From the NCBI RefSeq assembly GCF_900102815.1, contig NZ_FNGF01000005.1, positions 1 through 64,000 on the forward strand: 64,000 nucleotides of DNA, given 5' to 3'. Under the pieces are notes generated by a model that was not told where the DNA came from, did no database searches, and was given only the letters and a program-made list of their open reading frames with translations. The position numbers were made by a program, and so were the translations under genes. The stretch comes from Glycomyces sambucus (lineage in GTDB: Bacteria; Actinomycetota; Actinomycetes; Mycobacteriales; Micromonosporaceae). This document shows positions 33,548 to 43,700 of the stretch, piece after piece. The first letter of the stretch is position 1; every line of letters starts with the position of its first letter.

Positions 33548-35917
33548 TCAGGGCCGGGCGATGCGGCGCAGCCGCAGCCGCGCCGCCCGCAGGTGCGCGC
33601 GGCGCACCGCCCGCGCCGGGGCGTCGGCGAGGAACCGCACCGTCGACCAGAGGCCGCCGTTGTAGGACACCCACTGCGCCGCCACGTACACGGCCGCCCA
33701 CGCGGCCACGACCACCGTCGCCGCGCCCCAGCCCGCCGGGGACCAGAACCCGGCCGCCTGCCAGATGCTGATCGCCGCGCACACCGACAGCGCCGACACC
33801 GCCGCCGTCAGCGAGTCCCGCACCCGCTGGTGCCGGTCGCCCTCCCAGCGCTGGAGCGTCGCCTCCGACTGGTCGGCCATCACCTCGTTCAGGCGGGCGC
33901 TGAAGCCCTCCAACTGGTCGTCGATGTGCTTCGCGGCCAGGAGCCGGCGCAGCGACGCCGAGTTCGACGGCGACCGCAGCAGCCCCGGCGAGTGCAGCAG
34001 CGCGATGACCTGCCGCGTCTCGCCCTCGAACTCCAGCATCTGCATGCGCTTGCGCTTCATCGCCTCCATCTGCGCGGTCCGGTCCGCGCCCGGGAGCGCG
34101 TACCCGGCGATGATCTCGGCGACCCCGGCCCGGTACGCGTCCAACTGGTGGTTCCACGCCGCCAGCATGCCGCTCAGGCACGCCGTGAACTCCGCGATCG
34201 CCTCCAGGTCCCCCGAGATGAAGTTCGGGGCGTCCAGGGCCGCGATCACCGTCGTGTTCTCCGTCGAGATCAGCAGGTCGCCCTGGTTGCGCTGGTTCCA
34301 TATCCGCTTGCTGTGGTCGTCCGCCAGGCGGATCCAGTCCCACAGCGACTCCTTCGCGTCCGGGGCGGCGTGCAGCAGCACCGAGGAGCCCGTCAACTCC
34401 AAGAGGCGCCGCCCGTCCTGCACCAGCGGGCGCGCCTCGTCCCCGAGCGTCTGGTCGAACTCCCGGTCCCGCTCGCTCGCGCGCAGCACCCGCACCAGCA
34501 CGTGCGACCGGCCCCGGTGGATGCACACCGGCGGGCCCTCCACCGCGGCCGCGCCGTCCAGGTCCGCGCGGGGCGCCAACTCCTCCGGGAGCTGCCGCCC
34601 GATCAGGTCCCTCGCGAAGCGCGACAGGCGGTCCCACACGGCGCCGCTCCCCTCGCACGACACCTCCACGGTGCCGTGCTCGCGCGCCGCCCGGAACATC
34701 GCCGCGTGCAGCTGGCTCGGGTACAGGTCCTCCACGTTCCGCTCCAGGCGCAGGCTGTGCACGCCCATCGGCGAGAACCGCAGCGCCGCGTTCAGCTCCT
34801 CCACCGTGTCCCCGTCGACCTGCAGGCGCACCTTCGGGAGGACCAGCTCCAGGCCGTCGAACCGCTTCTCCTTCTCCAGGCGCGGCTCCCAGATGTCCGC
34901 GTGGTACGTGAAGTGGTCGATCACCGCCAGCGGCCGCACCGCCCCCGCGCCCGGGCCCGCGAACGACCGCTTCAGGCGCGCCCGGATCGCCTCGTAGTCG
35001 ACGCCCGTCACCCCGAACGGGAACAGGTACACGATCCTGCCCTCGTCGATGCGCATCCACTTGTCCTTCTGGGCCTCCCGCAGCCGCTCCAGGGCCTGCC
35101 GGTGCGCGTTCATCTTGCTCAACTCAACGGACGAGAACGGCCACGCGTTCACCAGGCGCCGCAGCACCTTCCGCACCTCGAACCGCTCCCGCTGGCCCGA
35201 CGACTGCGCCACCAGCGCGCGGTGCAGGTCCCGCAGCACCAAGTGGTACTGCCGCCGCACCGCCACCTCGCCCTCCACGAACCCGCCCACCGGACCGCCC
35301 TCGGCGCCCGCGTCGTGCAGCAGGCCCGCGCACGAGCCGATCACCTTGTCGAGCGCCTCGGTGTAGCGCGGGCGCGACCCGGTCTTCAGCGCGTCCTCGA
35401 GCGCGATCTCCTCCCGGACCAGGTCGCACAGGCGCAGCGCCAGCTCGACCGACACGTCAGGTGCGCCGTCGAGGTCCCAGGCCCGCCGCACGAGGTCTCG
35501 GAAGCGCGCCATGCACTTCATGAGCATGTCCACCCGGTACGTGTGGTTCCAGGCGCGGACCGAGGAGTGGTGCACCCACAGGCACAGCAGGGCACGGTCC
35601 GCAGGGGTCGGCGTCAGCGCCGCCTGCCGCTCGAACTCGACCCCCGCCCGGTGCAGGAACTCCTCCTCCACGTCCGACTCGCCGCCCGGGTCCACCTCCG
35701 ACTGGAGCCCGTTCCAGATGAAGCAGTCCCGCACCGCCTGCGTATCGACCCCGCAGCGGTCCCGCAGATGCGCCTCGATCAGGCGCTGCACCGCCATATC
35801 ACGCGCCTCAAGCACCGGCACGGCCGCCGACGCCGATCCGGCCACGCCGCCCCTTGGGCTGGGGACGGCGGCGGCATCGGCCGCAGACTCGTTGGGGCGC
35901 ATCGAGGGGTGGCTCAT
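33548..35917 (-). CDS. large uncharacterised membrane-anchored protein, 789 aa
   Basis: Begins MSHPSMRPNESAADA. Mostly helical and soluble, with a middle alpha/beta part (RIVYLFPFGVTGVDYEAIRARLKRSF, HRGRSHVLVRVLRASERD). It ends in a long helix (IDDQLEGFSARLNEVMADQSEATLQRWEGDRHQRVRDSLTAAVSALS) and two closely spaced membrane segments (ALSVCAAISIWQAAGFWSP and GAATVVVAAWAAVYVAAQWVS), followed by a basic tail. That C-terminal layout resembles CorA-type channels, but no GMN motif is seen. A TAGACT -10 lies 6 nt before the ATG, so the mRNA is leaderless. Function unknown. Confidence 0.6.
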   Translation of the reverse strand: MSHPSMRPNESAADAAAVPSPRGGVAGSASAAVPVLEARDMAVQRLIEAHLRDRCGVDTQAVRDCFIWNGLQSEVDPGGESDVEEEFLHRAGVEFERQAALTPTPADRALLCLWVHHSSVRAWNHTYRVDMLMKCMARFRDLVRRAWDLDGAPDVSVELALRLCDLVREEIALEDALKTGSRPRYTEALDKVIGSCAGLLHDAGAEGGPVGGFVEGEVAVRRQYHLVLRDLHRALVAQSSGQRERFEVRKVLRRLVNAWPFSSVELSKMNAHRQALERLREAQKDKWMRIDEGRIVYLFPFGVTGVDYEAIRARLKRSFAGPGAGAVRPLAVIDHFTYHADIWEPRLEKEKRFDGLELVLPKVRLQVDGDTVEELNAALRFSPMGVHSLRLERNVEDLYPSQLHAAMFRAAREHGTVEVSCEGSGAVWDRLSRFARDLIGRQLPEELAPRADLDGAAAVEGPPVCIHRGRSHVLVRVLRASERDREFDQTLGDEARPLVQDGRRLLELTGSSVLLHAAPDAKESLWDWIRLADDHSKRIWNQRNQGDLLISTENTTVIAALDAPNFISGDLEAIAEFTACLSGMLAAWNHQLDAYRAGVAEIIAGYALPGADRTAQMEAMKRKRMQMLEFEGETRQVIALLHSPGLLRSPSNSASLRRLLAAKHIDDQLEGFSARLNEVMADQSEATLQRWEGDRHQRVRDSLTAAVSALSVCAAISIWQAAGFWSPAGWGAATVVVAAWAAVYVAAQWVSYNGGLWSTVRFLADAPARAVRRAHLRAARLRLRRIARP

Positions 35918-35923
35918 ACCACA

Positions 35924-35929
35924 AGTCTA
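35924..35929 (-). promoter_or_regulatory. -10 element, leaderless promoter of the 789-aa protein gene
   Basis: TAGACT on the minus strand, 6 nt before the ATG at 35917. Confidence 0.5.
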
Positions 35930-36075
35930 GGACGAACCCGCACGTCACCCGGGACATCGCGAGCGGGTTGGGGTGGGTAGCAGGGTCACTTGGGACCGCG
36001 CCTCCTTAAGTCGTGACGCCGCTTGAGGAACGCGTTCCCGCCACGCCAGGGCGCCGCTTCCGAGGTGTCTTCCGG

Positions 36076-36105
36076 TTGAGCCGAGTGGGCTCCGTCCCAT
36101 AGGCT
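36076..36105 (+). promoter_or_regulatory. leaderless promoter of the 36112 gene
   Basis: TTGAGC (36076-36081) and TAGGCT (36100-36105) with 18-bp spacing; the ATG is 6 nt beyond the -10. Confidence 0.55.
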
Positions 36106-36111
36106 GTCCCC

Positions 36112-37092
36112 ATGCGAAAGGGTCTGTTCCGCCGCACCATCAGGCGCGCCCGCACGGCCCGCCGGACCGGCGCCCCCACCATCAGCGACGCCGCAGGCAA
36201 GCGATACCGCGTCGTCCCCGTCGACGACCCCGAAACCGCCAAGTACGCCGACCCCCCGCGGAAATGGCCGAGAGTCGGCGCCATGGCCGCGGTGTGGGCG
36301 GTCGTGCTGGCGCTCGGAGCTTGGACCGCACCGGGGATCGCGGCAAGCGGCAGCGAGGACAATGAGGACGCTCGAGACCAGGAGGCGACCGACTCGGTCG
36401 GAGCGGCTCTGCGATTCTTGAAGAACGGTTCGGAGGAGGACGCCGAGCGCGCGGACGCGGCCCTCTGCGACGGCGCGTCTCCCCAGGTGAGCTCCTCGGA
36501 CCTGGACGACCTCCGCCAGTCGTACGACGAGGAGTTCGGCGGGATCGAGCGCGTGAACCTCGATGCGGGCGAACCGGTGTCATCGGTCGACGGCATCGAG
36601 ATCGCGGTCAGGGTCTGGTACGTCTACCAGAGCAGACAGGAGAGCGAGGACTTCCTTGTGACCGTGCAGGAAGACGACGGGGTCTTCTGCGTCTCCGAGA
36701 CGGTTCTCCAGAGCGTCGAGGAGGAGCCGAGCGAGAGCGGCACGACCGGCATCGAGGAAGAGGTCGACACGCAGGCGGTCGCCACCGATTTCCTCCGGGC
36801 GATCGTGGTGGACAGGGAGCCCCAGACCGCTGCGAGCTTCCAATGCCAGACCTTCACGGGGATCACACCCCAGGAGCTCAACGATGCCATCACCGACTGG
36901 GCTGAAGCAGGCGAGACCGTCATCGGCTATCTCGACGGATTCGACTCCGTCGACTCCGACGACAGCTCCGTCGACGCGTTCGCGGCCGACATCAAGCTCG
37001 ACGGCGACATGGACATCGAAACGTTCTCGTTCCAGCTCACGGTGCAGGGCGACTGCGTCTCCTCACTCGAAGGCGGCGACGACCTGATCTGA
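36112..37092 (+). CDS. single-pass exported protein of unknown function
   Basis: 326 residues. A basic cytoplasmic N-terminus (RKGLFRRTIRRARTARRTG), one membrane anchor (VGAMAAVWAVVLALGAWTAPGIA), then an acidic extracytoplasmic region in two parts. Each part looks like an NTF2-like or DUF4878-type unit (ATDSVGAALRFLKNGSEEDAERADAALCDG and VATDFLRAIVVDREPQTAASFQCQTFTG), with paired Cys residues. Convergent with the T4SS-like operon end (22 bp apart). Could be an accessory lipid-face factor of that system, but nothing proves it. Confidence 0.6.
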   Translation: MRKGLFRRTIRRARTARRTGAPTISDAAGKRYRVVPVDDPETAKYADPPRKWPRVGAMAAVWAVVLALGAWTAPGIAASGSEDNEDARDQEATDSVGAALRFLKNGSEEDAERADAALCDGASPQVSSSDLDDLRQSYDEEFGGIERVNLDAGEPVSSVDGIEIAVRVWYVYQSRQESEDFLVTVQEDDGVFCVSETVLQSVEEEPSESGTTGIEEEVDTQAVATDFLRAIVVDREPQTAASFQCQTFTGITPQELNDAITDWAEAGETVIGYLDGFDSVDSDDSSVDAFAADIKLDGDMDIETFSFQLTVQGDCVSSLEGGDDLI

Positions 37093-37114
37093 TCGACCAG
37101 ACGGTGCGAAACGG

Positions 37115-38278
37115 CTATTCGAGCGGAGCGCCCATCTGCTGCATGAAGGCGATCGGGTCGACCGCGCCCGCCGGGCTGCGGTCGGCGTTCAGGTGGGTCT
37201 CGAAGTGCAGGTGGGGGCCGCTGGAGCGGCCCGAGGAGCCGACGTAGCCGAGGATCTGGCCCGCCTGGACGACGTCGCCCTCCTTGACCAGGGGTGCGGA
37301 TCCCATGTGGCAGTAGCGGGTCAGGTAGTCGCCGGCGTGGATGATGTTGACGTACCAGCCGCAGCCCGCGACCTCGGGGGAGCCGTCGACGTCGCACGAG
37401 TACGACTCGCCGTACAGGCTCGCGTTGCATTCCGAGGTGATGACGGTCCCGCTCGACGCGGCCACGATCGTCGCGCCGCGTGGCGCACCGATGTCGACAC
37501 CGTTGTGCGTGGGCCGCTCAGGGGTTTGAAAACCCGAGTTGACGGGTCCCTCGACCGGCGCCATCCAACCTGCGGCGGAGAGCTCGCCGGGCTGCGCGCA
37601 CGTGCCCATCTGGGTACTGACCGCCGAGACGTTCGCGCCCCCGCCGGTCAGCGTGTTCACGATCTCCGTCGCGAGCGGTTCGTGCTTCGCGTACGCGTCC
37701 GGGAACGCCGAGATCTGCACCCGCTGCGCGGCGACCGTGAGCGGCAGCGTCTCCCAGTCGTCGACCTTCACCAGCTTCTCGTAGAACTTCGTGGACGCGT
37801 ACACGGGGTCGGTGACCTGATCGGGTGTGCCCCAACCGGACGAGGGCCGCTGCTGGAAGAGGCCGAGCGAGTCGTGGTCGTTCTGGTCGCCCAGGTGGCC
37901 GAGGTTCGTCAGCCGCGACTCCTGCATCGCGGTCGCGACCGCGATGACCCAGCCGCGCACCGGGATCTCCAGGTCCTGCCCGACCGCGATGATGACCGCG
38001 GCGTTCCCGATCTGCTCCGAGCTGTACGGGCCGATCTCGGGGAACTCGGCGTTCGGATCCACGGTCGTCGTGCCGCAGCCGGCGGCGATCACGTTGCCGT
38101 CCTCGTCATTCGACTGGTCCGACAGCAGCTGCACGATCGAGATCACCGCACCGAGGCAGCACACGCTGAGCACGGCGAGCGTCCACACCAGCGGCCGGAG
38201 CCGCTTCGGCACCTTCGGCGGGACCGGGTCCTCCGACCGCTCCTTGGCGGTCTGCTCTTCTCTGCTGACGACGCTCAT
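37115..38278 (-). CDS. T4SS-associated peptidoglycan hydrolase (SLT plus M23)
   Basis: 387 residues. Cytoplasmic N-terminus, membrane anchor LRPLVWTLAVLSVCCLGAVISIV, then a lysozyme/transglycosylase-like domain (GWVIAVATAMQESRLTNLGHLG, SLGLFQQRPSSGWGTPDQV), and a C-terminal M23/LytM peptidase with zinc motif HNGVDIGAP and HLHFETHLN plus CHMG. Such bifunctional enzymes (VirB1/TcpG-like) open the cell wall for a conjugation channel. Last gene of the operon; its ATG overlaps the preceding stop (ATGA at 38275-38278). Confidence 0.85.
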   Translation of the reverse strand: MSVVSREEQTAKERSEDPVPPKVPKRLRPLVWTLAVLSVCCLGAVISIVQLLSDQSNDEDGNVIAAGCGTTTVDPNAEFPEIGPYSSEQIGNAAVIIAVGQDLEIPVRGWVIAVATAMQESRLTNLGHLGDQNDHDSLGLFQQRPSSGWGTPDQVTDPVYASTKFYEKLVKVDDWETLPLTVAAQRVQISAFPDAYAKHEPLATEIVNTLTGGGANVSAVSTQMGTCAQPGELSAAGWMAPVEGPVNSGFQTPERPTHNGVDIGAPRGATIVAASSGTVITSECNASLYGESYSCDVDGSPEVAGCGWYVNIIHAGDYLTRYCHMGSAPLVKEGDVVQAGQILGYVGSSGRSSGPHLHFETHLNADRSPAGAVDPIAFMQQMGAPLE

Positions 38279-38811
38279 GACTGCTCCCAGTCGATCGCCG
38301 AGACGAGCCAGCCGTTCTCGGTCCAGGGGTTGGAGCCTTCGACCATCGTGAGCGTCAGCGTGCCCGTGTCCAGCGGGACGCTCACCTTCAAGCCCTCCGC
38401 GGTCGCCTCGCCGACGACCTCCTCGGCGGGGACCGTCTCAGGGTCGACCCCCTCCATCGCGTCGGCGGAGTCGCTGGTCAGGAACGGCTCGATGGAATCG
38501 TGCCAGCCCTGAGCGCTGCGGCCGTCAGGGTTCAGCCACGCCTCGGCGAACTCGACCGCGGTCTCGACCGCCTCCTCCGGGAGCTCGGCGTCGGTGAAGC
38601 AGCCGTCGCCCTCGCACTCCTCGGTCGCGAACCCGTCGTCCTCGCGCAGGCCCTCGGACGTCGCCTCGCCCTCGGAGCTGTCGACGCCGTTCGTGCCGTC
38701 GAGCGGGGTTTCCTGACGCCGGTTGGCCAGCGCGATCACGCCGAGCACCAGGACGAGGATGATGACGATGATCCCGTAGCGGGAGAAGATGATCCGGAGG
38801 GCGCGGTTCAT
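38275..38811 (-). CDS. VirB8/TcpC-like (NTF2-like) membrane protein
   Basis: 178 residues. N-terminal membrane segment IIFSRYGIIVIILVLVLGVIAL, a Glu/Asp-rich linker with a Cys pair (EECEGDGCF), then an extracytoplasmic domain (AVETAVEFAEAWLNPDGRSAQGWHDSIEPFLTSDSADAM...EGSNPWTENGWLVSAIDWEQ) with the helix-sheet pattern of VirB8/TcpC NTF2-like folds. In Gram-positive conjugation systems this protein helps assemble the channel. 3 bp separate it from the VirB6-like gene. Confidence 0.7.
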   Translation of the reverse strand: MNRALRIIFSRYGIIVIILVLVLGVIALANRRQETPLDGTNGVDSSEGEATSEGLREDDGFATEECEGDGCFTDAELPEEAVETAVEFAEAWLNPDGRSAQGWHDSIEPFLTSDSADAMEGVDPETVPAEEVVGEATAEGLKVSVPLDTGTLTLTMVEGSNPWTENGWLVSAIDWEQS

Positions 38812-38814
38812 CCG

Positions 38815-40743
38815 TCATTCCCTTCTCGCAGGCCGGTAGACCTCTCCACCACTAGAACTGCCGCTTGCAGGCGAGCCGGAACCCGACCCGCTCGTCGAAC
38901 TCGCCGGCTTGTCCGATGTCGTGGTCTGCTGCTCGGGCAGTGAGTCCTTGGAACTGCTGCGAGGAGAAGAGCGCACGGTCTCGGAGTTCTCCTCGGGACG
39001 GGCGTCGTCCCGGCGCTGACGGGCGCGTTCCAGGTCCCGTTCGCGGTCGCCGTTCCGATCGGGGTCGCTGACACGCCGACCGAGGAAGGCGTCCGCCGGG
39101 CCGCTGCCGCCGACGAGGCCCGCGATGCGTCTGCCCGGCCGTAGGAGCAGCCAGGCGGCCACGCCTAGGAGCCCGATCAGGACGACCTGGAGCCAGACTG
39201 GGAGCGCAGTGCCCAGGATGCGGCTGGACGCCCAGATGTAGATCACGGCTGCGAGCGAGAAGATCGCGACGTTGATGATCGCGCCCAGGACCGTGTTCAC
39301 CAGGCGTTTGAAGGGACCGCCCGCGGGGCGCAGCAGGGCGATGGTGCCGATGATCGGCAGGGCCACGATCGCGAACCGCACGATCATGAAGCCCAGGATG
39401 ATGAGGATCGACGCGGTGAGGTCGAACAGCGAGAAGAAGATCGCCGTCAGCAGTGCGAGGAATCCGGTGCCGGTGCGCTCCCAAGCGCGTTGACCGCTGA
39501 TGTTCGCGTAAGCCTCGGGGTCTTCGGTCTGGATCTGCGCGACGAGGTTCTGCCAGGTCTCTTGCTTCTCCTCGATGAGGTCGTTGCGGTATGTGGCCGA
39601 GTCGTCCGCGTCCGCGGCCTCCTGCCAGGTGAACGCCTGCGCGGCGAAGAGGGCGGGCCCGTACTTGTAGGCGGCGTTGGACTCCACGACGACGGGGTTG
39701 CCCTCTTCGTCCAGGACCTCCTCGCCGCTGCGCTGCTGGTAGGTGACCTCTTCGCTCTGGCCGAGCATGGTGCGCAGCCAGTTCTGATAGAGGACCTGTC
39801 CGGAGACGGTGTCGGAGGCGACGACCGCGGCGGACCGCGTGTCGATGCAGAAGTCCTCGCCGTTGAGCTCCTTGAGCTCGTCGTAGCGGTCCTGGGTCAT
39901 GCCGTCCTCGCGGATGCACCCCTCGACCCGGTCGTCGTTGATGAGGACCGTGCTCAGATTCATGCCGATGGTGAGCGCCTGGTCGGTGTACTCGGCGGCC
40001 TTCACCGGCCAGCGGACCACGGCGGTGACCAGCACGAGAATGAGTACGGCCCAGGCGACGGTGGTGACGGCGTTGTTCATGTCCGCTTGGCGCGAGCGCC
40101 AGAGCAGGTACAGACCGATGAGGCCGACGGTGACGGCGCCGAAGACGGTGAAGATCTGGCGGTAGAGCACCTCGGTGCCCTGCTCCATGAAGCGGTTGGA
40201 CCAGCCCCACATGGTGTCGGGCTCCCACGCGGCCTGGCGCATCGAGTTCGCAGCGCCGACCGTGGCGACCGACAGGTTGAACTCCATGTTCGCGAGGGCG
40301 TTCGCGGTGTCGGCCCCGTTCGGGATCGACACCGAGTCCACGCATTGGCCACCGACGCTCATCTGCTGGGAGCCGTACATCGGCAGTTGGTACCCGGCGT
40401 AGCCGTAGGCGCTGTAGGTGCCGATGCCCTCGCTCTGGTCGAGGCGGCCCGGTTCGGCGAACCAGCCGGCCATGCCCGAGTCCGGTGAGGCGGGCTGAGG
40501 GGCGGCCTCGCACTGGAGTTCCTGGCCCTCGGGCAGTTCATCGAGGCAACCCGACCACTCGGTGTGCCACTCGTAGTCCGAGCACCCCTCCGCGTCCCCC
40601 TGCGCCCCCGCCGTTCCCGGCGTCAGGACCAGGGCGCCCAGGGCCGCCGTCAACGCGATGAGGATCCGGGCGGCCCGGCCGCCGAGGCGCGCGAGGCGGC
40701 CTGCGGCGGGCGGGGCGAGGTCGTGGGCGGAGGGGTCGGTCAC
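38815..40743 (-). CDS. VirB6/TrbL-like polytopic membrane protein
   Basis: 642 residues from GTG 40743. Signal-peptide-like N-terminus (LIALTAALGALVLTPGTAGAQ), a long extracytoplasmic region (SDYEWHTEWSGCLDELP...), then membrane segments VFGAVTVGLIGLYLLWRSRQ, VAWAVLILVLVTAVVRWP, LLTAIFFSLFDLTASILIILGFMIV, IVALPIIGTIALL, IINVAIFSLAAVIYIWAS and WLQVVLIGLLGVAAWLLL. The C-terminus is disordered and charged (DPDRNGDRERDLERARQRRDDARPEENSET). The topology and operon place match VirB6-like proteins that form the conjugative channel. GTGA overlap with the ATPase gene. Confidence 0.8.
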   Translation of the reverse strand: MTDPSAHDLAPPAAGRLARLGGRAARILIALTAALGALVLTPGTAGAQGDAEGCSDYEWHTEWSGCLDELPEGQELQCEAAPQPASPDSGMAGWFAEPGRLDQSEGIGTYSAYGYAGYQLPMYGSQQMSVGGQCVDSVSIPNGADTANALANMEFNLSVATVGAANSMRQAAWEPDTMWGWSNRFMEQGTEVLYRQIFTVFGAVTVGLIGLYLLWRSRQADMNNAVTTVAWAVLILVLVTAVVRWPVKAAEYTDQALTIGMNLSTVLINDDRVEGCIREDGMTQDRYDELKELNGEDFCIDTRSAAVVASDTVSGQVLYQNWLRTMLGQSEEVTYQQRSGEEVLDEEGNPVVVESNAAYKYGPALFAAQAFTWQEAADADDSATYRNDLIEEKQETWQNLVAQIQTEDPEAYANISGQRAWERTGTGFLALLTAIFFSLFDLTASILIILGFMIVRFAIVALPIIGTIALLRPAGGPFKRLVNTVLGAIINVAIFSLAAVIYIWASSRILGTALPVWLQVVLIGLLGVAAWLLLRPGRRIAGLVGGSGPADAFLGRRVSDPDRNGDRERDLERARQRRDDARPEENSETVRSSPRSSSKDSLPEQQTTTSDKPASSTSGSGSGSPASGSSSGGEVYRPARRE

Positions 40744-43700
40744 TGTTCCTCCCCGGGGGTGGTGTTCAGGTAGTCGAGGAGGCCGCGGACCCAGCTGAAG
40801 TCGGCGCGGATGCGCTGGACGCGGCCGTCGACGTCGCGCATGACGAACTCGCGGTAGGGGAGCTTGCGGGTCTCGGAGGCGTCCACTTCAGACAGGGACG
40901 CCAGCACGGACTCGTAGCCGACCCCGGTCGGCACCCGCAGCAGCTTCAGAGCCTCTTCAGCGATGGTCGCGTCCTCGGCGATGCGGCCGACGAACACGGT
41001 CGAAACGAGGTTCTGGACGTCGAGGCCGAGGATGTCCTTCGGGTTCTGCGAGGCCACGAGCGCCGCGAGGTTCCACTTGCGGGAGTCGCGGGCGAGGCGC
41101 ACCAGGAAGGAGCGGCCGGACTTCCAGCCCTCCATGAAGTGGGCCTCGTCGAGGCCGACGAGCTTGCGGCGGTGCATGTCGCCGCCGTAGGCGCGGCGGA
41201 CGGCGAGGCGGTGCGCGGTGTGGAGCATCGGCAGCGCCAATGCCTCCTCCGCCGACCAGTACTCTCGTTCGATGCCGAGGTCGGGCAGGCGCAGGCCGGA
41301 CATGGTGATGACGGTGAGTGCCGTGTCGTCCTCCAGGACCCCCTTGTCGGGGCTGCCGAAGAACAGTTTCGCGAGCGGCATCTCGGCGGTGTCGAGCAGG
41401 AGCGCGGCGAGTTCGGCGCCGTCGCCGGTGACGTGGTCCTCGGCGTCCTGGAGGGACTCGACGAGGTCTTCGAGCGCGGAGTCCTCCTCGGCGGGGACGT
41501 GGCGGGCGGCGTGGCGCAGGAGGCGGGCGGTGCTCGCCTCGCGCTGGACCTGCGGCGGCAGGAGCATCGCGCAGATGTCCTGGACGAGCATGCGCCGCTC
41601 GGACCTGGCGTTGGAGACGGCGATGTCGTACTCGCGCTGGCCGTCGGGCGAGTCGGCGTAGTGCTCGCGGCGCGGGGACGGGATGAGCGCGTAGGGCGCG
41701 AGCGTCCCGTACTCGGAGCCGGTCAGGTTGAGCACGCGCGAGAACGGCTTGAGCTCGGGCATCTCGCACAGCTTCGCGAGCGGCCCGGACGGGTCCAGGA
41801 GCGTGACCTGGACGCCGCGGCGGGCGGCGAGGTAGCCGATGGCGCCCATGAGGGTCGACTTGCCGCCGCCGGGCTCGGCGACGAAGACCGACAGGCCGGA
41901 CTTCTCGCGGACCTCGGTGGCGAAGTGCAGGTCGAGGAACACCGGGCTGCGCGAGGTGCCGGCGGTGCGGCCGATGAGGTCGCCGCGGCGGTCGCCGACG
42001 ACCGAGGCGGCCTGCGGCATCGCGGCGGACATGAGCTTGACGGGCATCCGGCGCACGTACCCGGTCTGGGCGACCGGCTCGCCGGGGATGAACTCGCGGG
42101 CGAGCCAGTCCTGGTTCTTCGGGTGCTGGAGGCTGATGCGCATGTCCCGCTGGTACATCTGCATGAGCGTGCGGGCGCGCTCCAGGCACTCCTCTTTCGT
42201 GTCGGCGGTGACGGCGAGGCGGTGCCAGCCGTGGGCGCGCGCGGCGTCGATGGGCAGGCCGGTGGTCATCTCGTCGCCGACGCCGAGGGCGCGCTCGGCG
42301 AGGCGCTGGAGCTCGGGCGGGGCGTCCATTGCGTGCTCGTCGTAGTCGCGCTGCTGGGAGCGGATGAGCCGCAGCCGGTGGTCGAGGTCGCGGAACGCCT
42401 CGCCGGCGCCGAGGATGTCGATGCGGCTGGAGAGCTCGACGGGCCACGGGCAGCGCTCGTGGAAGTGCAGCCACGGCTCGTGGCGCTGGGGGATCTCGAG
42501 CTCCTCCATGCGCCCGACGGTGAGGACCGCGGTGTGCTTCTCCTCGCCGGTGAGGCGGTTGACGAGCTTGACGGTGGAGCCGTACGGGCTGCGGTAGCGC
42601 TCGATCGACTCGGTGAGGGCGAGGACGTCGCCGGGCTCCCAGTCGCCGTTGGACCCCGAGAGCAGGCGCGGCGGCTCCATGCCGAGGGCGACGGAGCGGA
42701 ACACGAGCCATTCGAGCTCTTCGGTGGTGGCGCGGCGGGCGCGCACGCCGAAGGAGCCGAGGACCTCGTCGAACTGGAGGCTGCGCTTCTCGATCTTCTC
42801 GCGCTCGGAGAGCTTGGTGCCGCGCCCGAACATGCGCCCGACCTTCTCGCCGACCTGGTCGAACGCGCCGCGCCGGGAGAAGGTGATGCCGAGGAACGTC
42901 TCGCCCTCGGCGTGGGAGAGCTGCTGGAGGTGGCGCTGGGCGGCCACGAGGTGGTCGGCCCAGCTGGTGCCGCCGGGGACGGTGCGCAGCGGCCGGGCCG
43001 TGTAGCGGTCGACGGTGCGCGCCCACTGGTCGGCCGGGAACGGCCGGGTGGTGCGGCGCAGGTGCACGCGCATGCCGGCGAGGCCGGCGTACTGCTCGGC
43101 GATCGCGACGATGAGCGCCTCACGTTCGAGGTCGGGCCGGAAGGACCAGCGCACGCCGGGCAGCTTGTACCAGGCGGTGACCGACGCGGGCGTGAACGTG
43201 ACGTGCCCGGCGATCTCGGTGAGGCTCAGCTCCCGGAGCGGCTGGCGCTCCTTCTGGGCGCCGATCGGCTTGACGCGGACCGGCTTGCCGTCGCCGGTGG
43301 TCGCCGGCAGCGCCGCGGCGCGGGACTGGCGGACCGGTACGAGGTCCTGGCCGGGCGGCCGTTGTGTACTGGTTTGCGCTGCCTGACGGCGACCTGTGGA
43401 AACATTCCCGCGGGCCTGGTCAGCAGGCTGTGGATAACTCGGCCCCTGCTGTGGATAACTGCCGTTGCGCTGTGAATGACCCTGTGGATTACCGCTGGTC
43501 GGAGGCGGTGCGTAGCGCTGTGGATACCCCTGTGGATAACTCGGCTGATTCTGTGGATAACCCTGGGGATAACCCTGTGGACGAGTACTCGACGGCGGTG
43601 TCATCGACGCAGGTGGCGACGCGTGTCGCAGCGACTCCACTGGGGACGCCTGGCGCGGCTCCTGCGGCGCGGTCCGCTGCTCGCCAGTGCCGGGCCGCTT

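Noticed and set aside
43429-43572. A chromosomal replication origin
   Set aside because: The DnaA-box-like 9-mers lie inside a coding sequence and there is no dnaA, dnaN or AT-rich unwinding element nearby.
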